From contig CBDCWQ010000018.1 in assembly GCA_965223435.1 (NCBI GenBank), positions 1-64,000 of the forward strand: a stretch of 64,000 nt of DNA. Direction: 5' to 3'. Of the stretch, positions 16,812 through 26,171 are shown one piece after another. Source of the stretch: CBDCWQ01 sp965223435 (GTDB lineage Bacteria > Myxococcota > Kuafuiibacteriia > Kuafuiibacteriales > Kuafuiibacteriaceae). The stretch's first letter is position 1, and every line of letters begins with the position of its first letter. The notes beneath the pieces were generated by a model. It searched no databases. It was not told the DNA's origin and saw only the letters and a program-made list of their open reading frames with translations. The position numbers and the translations under genes were made by a program.

Positions 16812-19800
16812 TTGGAATCAGCATTGCTCATTGCCCTTGGACTCGGAGCTGTTGCTCAAGCGGGGCCTCCATACCCAGATCAAAGTGACCTTTTCCGCGC
16901 GGCAGACGGAAAACCCAACGTCGAACTGGTACTGGATACTTCCTGTTCGATGGGCTCTGGGCCCCAGGCGGGTGTTTGCATCGCGTTTCCTACCATCGGT
17001 TCGGCCCACACGAACTCCACCCCGCCCACATTGGTCAAAACGGACCAACTCAAGGCGACCCTGACTGGGTGTGAGTCTTCCACCGACGGCATTCTAGACA
17101 AATGGGCCGACCGGGTAAATTTCGCGATCCGTGAATTCGGTGGTTCCCGCACGGGATTGCTCGCTGAGTTCGGGTCCGCGAAGGGAGACCTCGAAAATGC
17201 GGTCGCCAACCTCTTGGCTTCGGGCGGTACACCCATGACCTCGGCGATGCGGAACGCCGCCTTTCACATCCAGACATATTTCGACAACAATCCACTTGAG
17301 ACCACGGTTTGCCGCGAAAATTTCATGGTGGTCATGACCGACGGCGAAGGGAACAACGCGGTTGGAGCGAATTGGGACTTTGCGTGTGACGTCCCCCACA
17401 ACAACCCAAAGCCAGGGGACGTGATCGCGTGTGACTCTGGCACCTGCAACCCAGAGGATGTGACCCCGGCGAATCCATCCAACGGAGCTGCCTACGTCAA
17501 CGATGCCCGGACGGGTTCGGATGTCGATATGCAGTGCAATGTCGATGGGGTTCAGAACATCAATACCTACACGATTGGTTTCAACACCAACGCGGTCACC
17601 GAGACCATCCTCAAGGACACGGCGAGCTTGGGCGGAGGGCTTTTTTATGAGGCCACGAGTTACGCAGATCTGGACAATGCGTTTACGGAGATCATCACCG
17701 ATATTGTTTCTCGATCTGCGGTGAGTTTCACCGGCGGGAGCATTCAAAACGACGGCCTCTTTCAAGGCAACTACATTTACCGGTCGGCCTTCAAGCCGGC
17801 AGAGGAAGGGGCCTGGTTCGGAACGGTACGAAAGTATTGCGTGCTCCCCTTAGATCTGAACGGCGATCTTGATCCCTCGGGAACCGACTGCTTATTCAGA
17901 TTCAAAAATACCACGGACCTCAACAGCGAATTGCAGACCAATCCCAAGGCCAAAGACCTGTGGACCTCGGTGACGACGCAGGACGCGAGCGTCGGCGGCG
18001 CGGGCGGTGCGATTTTAAGCACCAACTTTGGCGGCAAAAGCGTTGGCGATCTTCCGCCGGCGTCACCATTGACCAAGCGCAAGATTCTTACGTGGAAGCC
18101 TGACCAAGATTTCACAAGTTTTTTGGACCTGAACCTCACCAGCTTGAACATGAACGATACCCTCAGCCCGAATTTTTGTGAGCATGCGAAACTGATCAAC
18201 TACCTTCATGGCTATACCTACGACGTGGCCGACTGTGACACTTGCACCAATGCGGCGGATGCGGGTTGCGCTCCAGCGTTTGTGGGCTGGCCTTTGGGCG
18301 CCTCCATCGACAGTCCGTTGGTCCTGCTGAAATACACCGAGGAGTGTGAGAGCGCTTCCGCCAGGTGCTACGTGGTTTCGGCCGACGACCGGGGAATGAT
18401 TCACTTCTTTGACGCCCGGGGCGATGAAAACGGGGCGCCGGGTCACGGCGAAGAGGTTTCAGCGATTGTTCCCGGAGACCTGTTTGCGGGAGGGGACCCC
18501 AACAACATCACCCGCACCGTGAACAACCAGTTGCTCAGGGATGTGATGGACCAACCAGTTCTCGACTCGCCGCATCGCCACTATGTCGATGGCGGCATTC
18601 GACTGGTTCATGTGGACGATGGGGGGGTGTGTGCGCCCGGCTGCACGAACCTCGTGGCGAATGGCACCATCGATCCCGGAGAAAGTGCCCACCTTGTCAT
18701 CACGTTGGGCCGTGGCGGTCAGCAGATGCTCATGATTCCGGTCCAAACCGGCTCGGGTCTTGCGACGACGGGCGTGCCCGACCTGAACAACGCACCCCGC
18801 AGGATGAGTCCCAAGGATGAACCCGACACCGAGCCTTTTTATCAGATCAGAGATATGTGGGCCGCACCTTGGGTCGGTCAGGCAAGGCTTGCCAGTGGTG
18901 CGGGCGACGCCATTCACAACGTGATTGCCTTTGCGTCCGGTCACCAAAACTACCTTGACGATCCCACGGCGCCCTTTGCGCTTCAGCCACAAGGTTTGGG
19001 GCCGGCGTACACCGTAGAAGAAGAAGGGTGTGAGACGTTCTTGATTACGGCAGGGGTCGATCCTGCCGATGCCACACTTGCGTGTGGAGGCGCGTTTCCG
19101 GATCCGTGTACGGCGTGCACCGTGGTTCCTCCAGACAGCACTTGTGGAACGACACCCTGCTACGACTGGGTCGGGTATCCGTCCTCGGCCAATCCGGGAT
19201 TGGTCGGACCGCTGCGGTGGACCAGCGGCACCAAAAAAGCTCTGGCTTATCAGCTTGAATTTTCGAAATTCGATCTGGGTGCGGGCGATTGCTTACGTAT
19301 TCTCGATGGGCGACAGAACTTGGTGCAAGAGCTTTGCGGGAACCACGCGGGCCCTTCGGCGTGGGTTTTGGACGAGAAGTTTTTTCTTGAACTCGTGACC
19401 GACGGAGACAACAGCACGATGGAGACGGGCTTTACGGTTTCGAAGATTCGCTACCTCGAGGAGGATGGTGATCCCAGTAAGGCCGGTGTATCCAAGCCGA
19501 CGGTTTACGTGATGGACATCGATGAGTGGGCAGCGGAAGCAGACTTGGAAACGGGTTATCGCCAGGCACTGAAGCTGAGGTTCACCTCGGATTGTGGTGT
19601 CACCCTTCCGGGAGAAACGTGCGTCGATAAAAGCACCACCGACTCGGGTGATCTCGAACACATGAATTGCCCGATCAGTGCGGAAGTCATGGGTTATACC
19701 GAAGGCGACCTTTTGAGAGCGCTGTACGTGGGTGATGAGTGTGGGCAGCTGTGGAAGTTCTACAGTGACCTGCAAACCGGTGCTTGGGCGGCCAAGCGGC

Positions 19801-20555
19801 TGTTGCGGCTCAATCGAGCCGATGGAACCGGCGCCGTTGTTTCGGGTTTGCAGTCAAAGGATTACCGCAAGATTTTCTCCAAAGTCGACCTGGTTGTTTC
19901 GCAATGTAACGGCAATCGAGCCGTGGGTGTTTACTTTGGCACCGGGAACGTGCAGCGGGCGGGGTCCAAATCGAACCTAGAAGACGACAATGTCACGCGT
20001 GAACCGAGCGTGGTGTTTGAGAACGTGGAAGAGGTCAATGTCATTGGTGTGGTTTGGGATTCAGCAGATCTGCCCGCTGATGCCTCGTTGGCTGAGCTCA
20101 AGAACGTAACCGATGTGGCCAAAATCGATGAAGGGGAGCTTCGAACCAATGGAAATCAGGCGCACAATGGGTTCTTCATCGAACTTGATCCTGACGAAAA
20201 GATGCTCCGAGCGCCGCTCGTCTTTAAAGGCGCGGCTTTCTTCAAGACCTTTTTGCCCATCAAGGAGCCGACGGAGTGTCTCTCAGCCGAGGGCAAGGAC
20301 AAGGCTTACGTCTTCGATAACTGCAATGCGGAACCTTTGGTGGACGTAAACGGAGATGGATACGAAATCGATGCACCCAATGAACGTTTGGCCTGGGAGG
20401 GCGAGACTGACGTGGGGTCTGGGTTTCAGCTTTTTACCCCCAAAGGCAAAGCCCCCTTCGTTTCTTTGGCAAACCTTGGCGTGCAAACCAAGGCCAAACT
20501 CGTGGAGCAAGCCTCTAGCCAGGTGATCAATCTCTTGATGTGGCGGTTCCTCTAA
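16812..20555 (+). CDS. pilY1: PilY1-like type IV pilus adhesin/assembly protein, copy A
   Basis: 1247 residues from a TTG start with GAGGAAGG seven bases upstream. A short signal peptide (hydrophobic LLIALGLGAVAQA) is followed by a von Willebrand A domain whose metal site reads LDTSCSMG (D42-S44-S46), with CRENFMVVMTDGEGN further on. After about 500 comes the PilY1 beta-propeller region (DDRGMIHFFDARGDENG). A late stretch, VYFGTGNVQRAG, and an EF-hand-like DVNGDGYEID near 1180 precede the conserved end NLLMWRFL. PilY1 acts at the pilus tip and surface in priming, adhesion and sensing. Many Cys suggest disulfides. The next gene starts 21 bp downstream. Confidence 0.88.
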   Translation: MESALLIALGLGAVAQAGPPYPDQSDLFRAADGKPNVELVLDTSCSMGSGPQAGVCIAFPTIGSAHTNSTPPTLVKTDQLKATLTGCESSTDGILDKWADRVNFAIREFGGSRTGLLAEFGSAKGDLENAVANLLASGGTPMTSAMRNAAFHIQTYFDNNPLETTVCRENFMVVMTDGEGNNAVGANWDFACDVPHNNPKPGDVIACDSGTCNPEDVTPANPSNGAAYVNDARTGSDVDMQCNVDGVQNINTYTIGFNTNAVTETILKDTASLGGGLFYEATSYADLDNAFTEIITDIVSRSAVSFTGGSIQNDGLFQGNYIYRSAFKPAEEGAWFGTVRKYCVLPLDLNGDLDPSGTDCLFRFKNTTDLNSELQTNPKAKDLWTSVTTQDASVGGAGGAILSTNFGGKSVGDLPPASPLTKRKILTWKPDQDFTSFLDLNLTSLNMNDTLSPNFCEHAKLINYLHGYTYDVADCDTCTNAADAGCAPAFVGWPLGASIDSPLVLLKYTEECESASARCYVVSADDRGMIHFFDARGDENGAPGHGEEVSAIVPGDLFAGGDPNNITRTVNNQLLRDVMDQPVLDSPHRHYVDGGIRLVHVDDGGVCAPGCTNLVANGTIDPGESAHLVITLGRGGQQMLMIPVQTGSGLATTGVPDLNNAPRRMSPKDEPDTEPFYQIRDMWAAPWVGQARLASGAGDAIHNVIAFASGHQNYLDDPTAPFALQPQGLGPAYTVEEEGCETFLITAGVDPADATLACGGAFPDPCTACTVVPPDSTCGTTPCYDWVGYPSSANPGLVGPLRWTSGTKKALAYQLEFSKFDLGAGDCLRILDGRQNLVQELCGNHAGPSAWVLDEKFFLELVTDGDNSTMETGFTVSKIRYLEEDGDPSKAGVSKPTVYVMDIDEWAAEADLETGYRQALKLRFTSDCGVTLPGETCVDKSTTDSGDLEHMNCPISAEVMGYTEGDLLRALYVGDECGQLWKFYSDLQTGAWAAKRLLRLNRADGTGAVVSGLQSKDYRKIFSKVDLVVSQCNGNRAVGVYFGTGNVQRAGSKSNLEDDNVTREPSVVFENVEEVNVIGVVWDSADLPADASLAELKNVTDVAKIDEGELRTNGNQAHNGFFIELDPDEKMLRAPLVFKGAAFFKTFLPIKEPTECLSAEGKDKAYVFDNCNAEPLVDVNGDGYEIDAPNERLAWEGETDVGSGFQLFTPKGKAPFVSLANLGVQTKAKLVEQASSQVINLLMWRFL

Positions 20556-20576
20556 AATGGAAGGAAGACAGTGGCG

Positions 20577-21047
20577 ATGATTCGATTCAACAAATGGCTT
20601 GTGATGGGTTTCGTAGTCGGGGGCCTTTTGTCTCCGAAAATAGTGACCGCCGAAGAGGCGTCAAAAAACGCGGCCCCCGAGCTTGATCCCCAAACACACC
20701 GCCCAAACCAGTCGTACAAGCGGAGCAAGGTGTGGAATGCACGAGCCAAAGAAGTCTTGCTCGAGGGTATGGTGGTCCGCGAGGAGGACGGCCAGCTTCT
20801 CCTGGCTGTTCCCGCGACCCCGAAGCTCTTGCGCGATGCCCTGAAAGCGCGCTGGGTGACTTCAGGTCAGCTTAAAGAGCTTCAAAAGAAGGGCTATGCG
20901 CAACATCTGCCGCGTGTCTTTTCGCTGCTGAAGAACAAGGTGACGCCGGCAGATGTACGGCGCCATCGGGGGAAAAAGGTTCGGGTGAGCCTCAAACGCG
21001 ACCGAAAGAATGTCTCATTTGTGACGGCCATGGAGGTTGTGAAGTAG
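20577..21047 (+). CDS. small secreted partner of PilY1, copy A
   Basis: 156 residues from ATG 20577, nine bases after GGAAGGAAG; a GTG at 20571 is too close to that site. A signal peptide (WLVMGFVVGGLLSPKIVTA) leads to a mature basic protein with a small conserved core: LLRDALKARWVTSGQLKEL, followed by a basic beta-rich tail with RRHRGKKVRVSLKR. I know no named family. The same core recurs in the gene behind PilY1 copy B (residues AIAEGLKRGFIRKDQLRD, then RRYLGKRVELTLRR). The pair was thus duplicated as a unit, and function with PilY1 is inferred. Confidence 0.8.
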   Translation: MIRFNKWLVMGFVVGGLLSPKIVTAEEASKNAAPELDPQTHRPNQSYKRSKVWNARAKEVLLEGMVVREEDGQLLLAVPATPKLLRDALKARWVTSGQLKELQKKGYAQHLPRVFSLLKNKVTPADVRRHRGKKVRVSLKRDRKNVSFVTAMEVVK

Positions 21048-21106
21048 TTCGCTTTTTGAACTCCATACAGCCTTCTTTGGGTTCGCCCGTCTTCGATTTG
21101 GCGGCA

Positions 21107-21132
21107 CAGTGACGTCACGTGTTACGTCACTG
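21107..21132. promoter_or_regulatory. inverted repeat, operator or terminator stem
   Basis: CAGTGACGT (21107-21115) and ACGTCACTG (21124-21132) are perfect 9-bp arms around an 8-base loop CACGTGTT, which itself contains CACGTG. It lies 60 bases after the small partner gene. Without a T tract it may be a protein binding site or a factor-dependent terminator. Confidence 0.5.
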
Positions 21133-21564
21133 GTCCCTCTTTGTGTTTCCGGTTTCACCCACCTAAGGGTTCGGTTTGTTCGGCCGGACAAATCCGAATT
21201 TTTGATTTTCATACAGCTTGAACCTGCAGCGCCAAAAGGCGGATCTGGTTTGCGGTGACGCAAGCTAGCCTCGATGCTCACGCTTGATACAAAGCGTGTC
21301 GAAACTGCACATGTGTTGGTGTTTTGACGCTTAAGCTCGAGCGCATTCTACACAAGAAATAGCGGGCCTATCCGATAGATAGGGCTGCGTGCTGTTGCGC
21401 CTTTTGTCGGCATCGTGCACCGAAACGACTTGCCTTCTGAGTGGCGTGTTGGGTACACAATGTGCGTTTTGGTTGGCGCGGTCGAGAAGGTTCGACGCGC
21501 ACAAACGAGACCAGAAGAGTGACGACACCGATGTTGGCAGCGCGAAAAAATGAACCCAATGCGT

Positions 21565-21580
21565 TGGCCTCGTCTGTGCA
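21565..21580 (+). promoter_or_regulatory. sigma-54 (-24/-12) promoter candidate, pilY1 copy B
   Basis: TGGCCTCGTCTGTGCA is identical to the copy A element at 14 of 16 positions and has the exact GG-to-GC spacing. The predicted leader is about 77 bases. Similarity may reflect duplication of the whole promoter-leader-gene unit. Confidence 0.6.
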
Positions 21581-21635
21581 TTTCAACGGAGCAGTATCGT
21601 GGCGGGCTTGTCTCTCCAGGTACCGCACGAAAGCA

Positions 21636-21652
21636 ACGGGGGTTGCCCCCGT
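21636..21652 (+). promoter_or_regulatory. leader hairpin before the pilY1 copy B ribosome binding site
   Basis: ACGGGGG (21636-21642) pairs with CCCCCGT (21646-21652) over a three-base loop, directly before the GAGGGAGG ribosome binding site of ATG 21668. It could affect translation; copy A has no equivalent stem. Confidence 0.4.
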
Positions 21653-21667
21653 CGCGAGGGAGGACAG

Positions 21668-24600
21668 ATGCTGACCGCTACGCCAATCCTACTGTTGACC
21701 TCAGCTGCGTGGGCGCAGACGCCTAGTCGCCTGCCCGACCAGAGCGATATTTTTCGCGCGAAAGATGGGCAGCCGAACATTGAGTTGGTCCTCGATACGT
21801 CAGGCTCCATGGCAGACGGTCTTGCGCCTTCGATCTGTACGGCGCTCCCCGAGGCCAATCGGCACCCGAACTCAAGCGGTGGTTCCCTCGTCAAGGTGGA
21901 CCAACTCAAGGCGGTCTTGACCGGCTGTTTGAACACCAATGATGGCATCTTGGACCAAGATTGGGTCGGTCGATCTGAAATTGCGATCCGCCAGTTTGGC
22001 TTGGTGACCACGTTGGTTCCCGGCGCCGACTTCGGCGCCACCCCGGCCCAGCTTCAGACCTCTGTTTTGGGGTTGCCCGCAGACGGAAGTACGCCAATGA
22101 CGCGTGCCATGCGCAGCGCGGCGTTTCACCTGCAACAGTACTTTGAAGTCCCTGGGCGGACCAAACGCTGCCGAAAGAATTTCATGATTGTCATGACCGA
22201 TGGAGAAGGAAACGAATTACCCGGAACGGCATGGGATTTCGCCTGCCCCTCGCCCCATAACAGTCCGGTACCGGCTCCCGTTCCGATATGTGGTACTGCG
22301 CCCTGCGTGAGTCCGATAGACCCACAGGATGGCGCCGGATACATCAACCGGGTTTTTGGTCAGCCCATCGATATGCAGTGCAACGTTGAGGGCGTCCAGA
22401 ACATCGTAACCTACACCATAGGTTTCCAGACGAAGGACAATCCGAACGTCCAGCGTATCTTGAGTGAGACGGCAGAGAAGGGTGGCGGACAGTTTTTCAC
22501 CGCCGAAAATTTTGAAGAGTTAGACCGGGCGTTTCGCGACATCATCGATGCGCTTCGAACCGAGTCTGCAACCAGCTTCTCGGGCGGCAGCATTCAGAAC
22601 GATGGCCTATTTCAGGGTAACTACATGTATATGTCGTCATTCAAACCCACCGAGCGGGGACCATGGCACGGCACCGTTCGCAAACATTGCATATTCCCTC
22701 TTGATGCCCGTGGCGATCCCGATTCAGGCAACCGAAAATGCCTATTCAATGTTGACGGTGATGGGTGGGAAACCAATCCCGACGCCGTGGACTTGTGGCA
22801 AGGGGGCACCAACCAAGAGGGCGACGAAGGCGGTAGTGGGCAGGCCATTCTTGATGAAGTGTTCAGGGCGGCCGTAGACGACCCCGCGCCTGCTTCGCCT
22901 TATGACCGCAACATTGTTACGTGGAGGCCTCACAAGCCTTTTACCGACTATGTCAAGCTAGACCTCGACGCGCTTACGCCGACCGAAACGAAGACCCCCA
23001 ATTTTTGTGAACACGCCAAGCTCATTAACCATCTGCACGGGTACACCTATGGCGTGCAAGATTGCAACGCGTGCAACAGCGCAGCCGATCCCGGCTGCGC
23101 GCCGCAGACCGTTCAGTGGCCGACAGGGGCGTCGATTGACAGTCCTCTTGTCCTTTTGCGTTATCCATCGTCGGGGGCTGACCCCAATGAATGTGAGTCC
23201 AGCAATTCTCGGTGCTATCTTGTTTCTTCCGACGATCGCGGGATGATTCATTTCTTCAATGCACAGGGCGATGAAAACGGCGCCACTGGATCTGGCAAGG
23301 AGCTTTCGGCGATTCTACCCGGAGAGCTGTTTGGTGGTGCCGAAGCTGATGAACTCGGGAGGACGGTGGCCAATGATTTCTTGGCAGACATCCATGATCA
23401 GCCGAGTTCCAAAGCTTCACACCGTTTCTATACCGACGGTGGAATTCGCTTGGTGCACGTCGACGACGGAGGGACCTGCCCGGGTGACTGTCGGGCTCGG
23501 GTCGGGAACGGGACGATCGATCCCGGGGAAGAAGCCTACCTTTTGGTGACTCTTGGGCGCGGGGGACAAGAAATGATCATGATTCCCGTACCGGAGGGCT
23601 CGGCCTTGGCAACCACCGGTGTTCCGAATGCCGCGACCAACGCGCCTCGGCGTTTGAGCCCTGAGAATGAGCCTCCTGCCGGTCTAGACGAGCGGGCGCC
23701 GTTCAACCAGATTCGCGACCTGTGGGCATCACCCTGGATCGGGCAAATGCGGGCTACGCCGGCAGATCCGGCGACCACGGTGATGGCGTTTGCCTCTGGG
23801 CATCAGAACTATCTTGACCGGCCCGAAGAACCGATCACTCAAACCTTGAGCGGTTTTCCCCAGCCGCCGCAGACGGTGGGCCCGCTGGCGTGCACGACTT
23901 TTTTGGAGCAAGCGGGCATTGATCCCGCTGCTGCCCAAAACATTTGTTCTCCGCCGTTTCCAGATCCGTGCCTACCGTGTACGACTGAGGCTTTCTGCGG
24001 ATTGCAGTACCCTTGTTATGACTGGCCGGGGATCGATCTTTCGACGGTTTTTCGAAGACCTGAACGGCCCTTTCGATGGACCAATGGAACCAAACGTGCC
24101 GTCGGCTATCGGGTTCATTTTTCGAAGTTCGACCTCGGGGCCGGTGATTGTCTGTTGCTCTTGAACTCCCGGAACAGCGTGGCGCAGGAAATCTGCGGCA
24201 AATTTGACGACCCTTTTTGGTCTGACTGGATCTACGACGAAGGCTTCAGTGTTGATTTTATTACCGATGGTGACAACAGTGAGGTTCATACGGGTTTCAA
24301 GGCCGATCTTGTCGAGTACCTTGAAGTCGATGACGGCCCCGGCGCATCCATGGCCAGTTTGCCCACCGTCTACATTATGGACGTCGGGGCTTGGGCCTCG
24401 GCGCTCGACGTAGACCTCGGCTATCGTGAGGCCCTTCGGGTACGGTTTACCAGCGATTGTGGCAATTCAGTCGGCCACACATGCATCGACACCGCCAAAT
24501 CTCCGGACCTAGAATTCATGACCTGTCCCATTAGCGCAGAGTTGATGGGGTACAGCGAAGGTGGTGTTCTTCGGGCGTTGTACGTGGGCGACGAATGTGG

Positions 24601-25429
24601 CCAGCTCTGGAAATTCGGTCAAGATTTGGCCGGCGATTGGTCGGCGCGGCGTTTGTTTGTGGCCAATGAAATCGATGCCAGCGGCGCAGTTGTCACCGGC
24701 TATGAGTCTAAGGATTACCGAAAGATTTTCTCCAAGGTAGACTTGGTGGTGACCCGCTGTACCGGTCAGCGGAGCGTGGGGGTTTACTTCGGGACTGGCA
24801 ATGTGCAACGGCCGGCTGCAGATGACAACCTCCAAAACAACTTCGTGACCAAGGTGAAGGACGCCGAATTCTTTTTCACTGGCCATGAGCCCGACATTGT
24901 GGGTGTCATTTTTGACAGTCCCAATTTGGCGCTCAGGGCCGACGTTCTTACGCTTGCGGATCTACAAAACTTGAATGGGGCAGCGGTCAACAACGCGGCG
25001 CTGACCGAGTCGCAACTCCGTACGGGGGGCGTCGCGCAATACGGGTATTTCTTCGGGCTTGAGGAGCATGAGAGCATGCTTCGGTCGCCTACGGTGTTTA
25101 AAGGCGTGGCTTTTTTCAAGACCTTTCTGCCTGACACCGATACGCCCCCATCTGAATGTGAGACTGCGGGAGGTGCGTCTCACGTGTATGCGTTCGACAA
25201 TTGTACCGGTGAACCTCCCAATGCCAGCGACTTGGGGCCGCCTCCGTCAGCGTCCGATCGTAAGATTTGGACGAGCGATTCCGACATTGGGAGCGGCGTC
25301 AAGATCTTTACTCCTAAACACGGCTCGCCCTTCGTTTCGGCCATGAATCTGACGACCGCCGAAGATGCGGCGCTGGTAAAAGGCGCGGCGGGCAATGCGA
25401 TCAACCTCTTGATGTGGCGGTTCCTGTAG
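21668..25429 (+). CDS. pilY1: PilY1-like type IV pilus adhesin/assembly protein, copy B
   Basis: 1253 residues from ATG 21668, preceded by GAGGGAGG. Signal peptide LTATPILLLTSAAWA, then a VWA domain with LDTSGSMAD (D43-S45-S47), and the same domain order as copy A throughout, including DDRGMIHFFNAQGDENG, GVYFGTGNVQRP and the ending NLLMWRFL. The two copies align end to end with few indels but have diverged clearly, for example in the VWA metal loop, where copy A has Cys in place of Gly. They are paralogues that may make alternative tips for the same pilus. Confidence 0.88.
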   Translation: MLTATPILLLTSAAWAQTPSRLPDQSDIFRAKDGQPNIELVLDTSGSMADGLAPSICTALPEANRHPNSSGGSLVKVDQLKAVLTGCLNTNDGILDQDWVGRSEIAIRQFGLVTTLVPGADFGATPAQLQTSVLGLPADGSTPMTRAMRSAAFHLQQYFEVPGRTKRCRKNFMIVMTDGEGNELPGTAWDFACPSPHNSPVPAPVPICGTAPCVSPIDPQDGAGYINRVFGQPIDMQCNVEGVQNIVTYTIGFQTKDNPNVQRILSETAEKGGGQFFTAENFEELDRAFRDIIDALRTESATSFSGGSIQNDGLFQGNYMYMSSFKPTERGPWHGTVRKHCIFPLDARGDPDSGNRKCLFNVDGDGWETNPDAVDLWQGGTNQEGDEGGSGQAILDEVFRAAVDDPAPASPYDRNIVTWRPHKPFTDYVKLDLDALTPTETKTPNFCEHAKLINHLHGYTYGVQDCNACNSAADPGCAPQTVQWPTGASIDSPLVLLRYPSSGADPNECESSNSRCYLVSSDDRGMIHFFNAQGDENGATGSGKELSAILPGELFGGAEADELGRTVANDFLADIHDQPSSKASHRFYTDGGIRLVHVDDGGTCPGDCRARVGNGTIDPGEEAYLLVTLGRGGQEMIMIPVPEGSALATTGVPNAATNAPRRLSPENEPPAGLDERAPFNQIRDLWASPWIGQMRATPADPATTVMAFASGHQNYLDRPEEPITQTLSGFPQPPQTVGPLACTTFLEQAGIDPAAAQNICSPPFPDPCLPCTTEAFCGLQYPCYDWPGIDLSTVFRRPERPFRWTNGTKRAVGYRVHFSKFDLGAGDCLLLLNSRNSVAQEICGKFDDPFWSDWIYDEGFSVDFITDGDNSEVHTGFKADLVEYLEVDDGPGASMASLPTVYIMDVGAWASALDVDLGYREALRVRFTSDCGNSVGHTCIDTAKSPDLEFMTCPISAELMGYSEGGVLRALYVGDECGQLWKFGQDLAGDWSARRLFVANEIDASGAVVTGYESKDYRKIFSKVDLVVTRCTGQRSVGVYFGTGNVQRPAADDNLQNNFVTKVKDAEFFFTGHEPDIVGVIFDSPNLALRADVLTLADLQNLNGAAVNNAALTESQLRTGGVAQYGYFFGLEEHESMLRSPTVFKGVAFFKTFLPDTDTPPSECETAGGASHVYAFDNCTGEPPNASDLGPPPSASDRKIWTSDSDIGSGVKIFTPKHGSPFVSAMNLTTAEDAALVKGAAGNAINLLMWRFL

Positions 25430-25438
25430 GAGGGCACC

Positions 25439-25873
25439 ATGATTCAACATTTGGTACAGCGATCACTCATCCTCGTATCGGCGATCGGCCTTTGGTCGGC
25501 GCCGGCTTTGGCCGGGGAGCAGGACACACCCAAGAGGCCTTCGAAGAGTACGCCATCGGATGGGCTCTGGGACGGGCGGTTTAAGCAGAAGATTCGGGGG
25601 GTGCTCCTCAAAGAAGTCGACCGGATTGTGTTCATTGCGTTTCCTATGCCGGAAAGAGCCATTGCTGAAGGTCTGAAACGGGGTTTCATTCGAAAGGACC
25701 AACTTCGGGATGCGCCTCCGGGGCACGTCGTGCGCCACTTTTCGATCGGACCGGGCGGTCCTGCGACCGTGACGGTTCGGCGGTATCTTGGGAAGCGGGT
25801 CGAATTGACCCTCCGGCGTCAGCCGCGGAGTCGGTTGTCTCAGGTGAGTGAGTTGCGGCCTATCAGAGACTAA
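25439..25873 (+). CDS. small secreted partner of PilY1, copy B
   Basis: 144 residues, starting nine bases after the PilY1 stop with GGAGGGC as ribosome binding site. Signal peptide (LILVSAIGLWSAPALA), then a basic mature protein whose core RAIAEGLKRGFIRKDQLRD and RRYLGKRVELTLRRQ correspond to the copy A partner. The partner has drifted more than PilY1 itself. No cysteines and no membrane segments after cleavage. Co-translation with PilY1 and periplasmic action are inferred. Confidence 0.8.
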   Translation: MIQHLVQRSLILVSAIGLWSAPALAGEQDTPKRPSKSTPSDGLWDGRFKQKIRGVLLKEVDRIVFIAFPMPERAIAEGLKRGFIRKDQLRDAPPGHVVRHFSIGPGGPATVTVRRYLGKRVELTLRRQPRSRLSQVSELRPIRD

Positions 25874-26018
25874 CGAGGCTCTGTCGCCTTAGACGGATTC
25901 TTGCGGGTGGGTGCTCGACTCGAGCTACCGTCTCGATTCTCCTCGTTCGTTTGGGCTCAAGTCGAACGGTTGCGAAGACGTGGTTGCTACGATGGATGCG
26001 GGAGGTTGCGGTTCCGTC

Positions 26019-26130
26019 TTCAGGGAGGGTGGTGCCCCTTTCATCCGGGCCGCCATCCTGGCTTGGGGCCCCCAGAGCACCACATCCTGCTCCCCCAAGC
26101 CCTCCTGAAAGGGGCACCACCTTCCCTGAA
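26019..26130. repeat. long imperfect hairpin (possible MITE or structured RNA)
   Basis: The 24-base arms 26019-26042 and 26107-26130 are inverted copies with 23 of 24 matches (TTCAGGGAGGGTGGTGCCCC at the left). Inside, GGCTTGGGG (26060-26068) pairs with CCCCAAGCC (26093-26101). The whole can fold into one stem of over 30 bp with a bulge and a 24-base loop. It is far longer than a terminator and has no T tract. The rest of the 25874-26171 gap shows no gene. Confidence 0.75.
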
Positions 26131-26171
26131 GCCTGGGCTGAGATCTATCCAAAATCTTTTTCGACCGGCGG

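Larger units (their letters stand above)
21048..21667. other. intergenic region before pilY1 copy B
   Basis: 620 bases with no credible gene. It contains a 9-bp inverted repeat (21107-21132), the sigma-54 type promoter candidate (21565-21580) and a short GC hairpin just before the ribosome binding site (21636-21652). Confidence 0.55.

Noticed and set aside
21579..21667. Possible c-di-GMP riboswitch in the pilY1 copy B leader
   Set aside because: The leader has a GC hairpin but lacks the GCAAACC and GACGCAAAGCC blocks of the GEMM-I motif.
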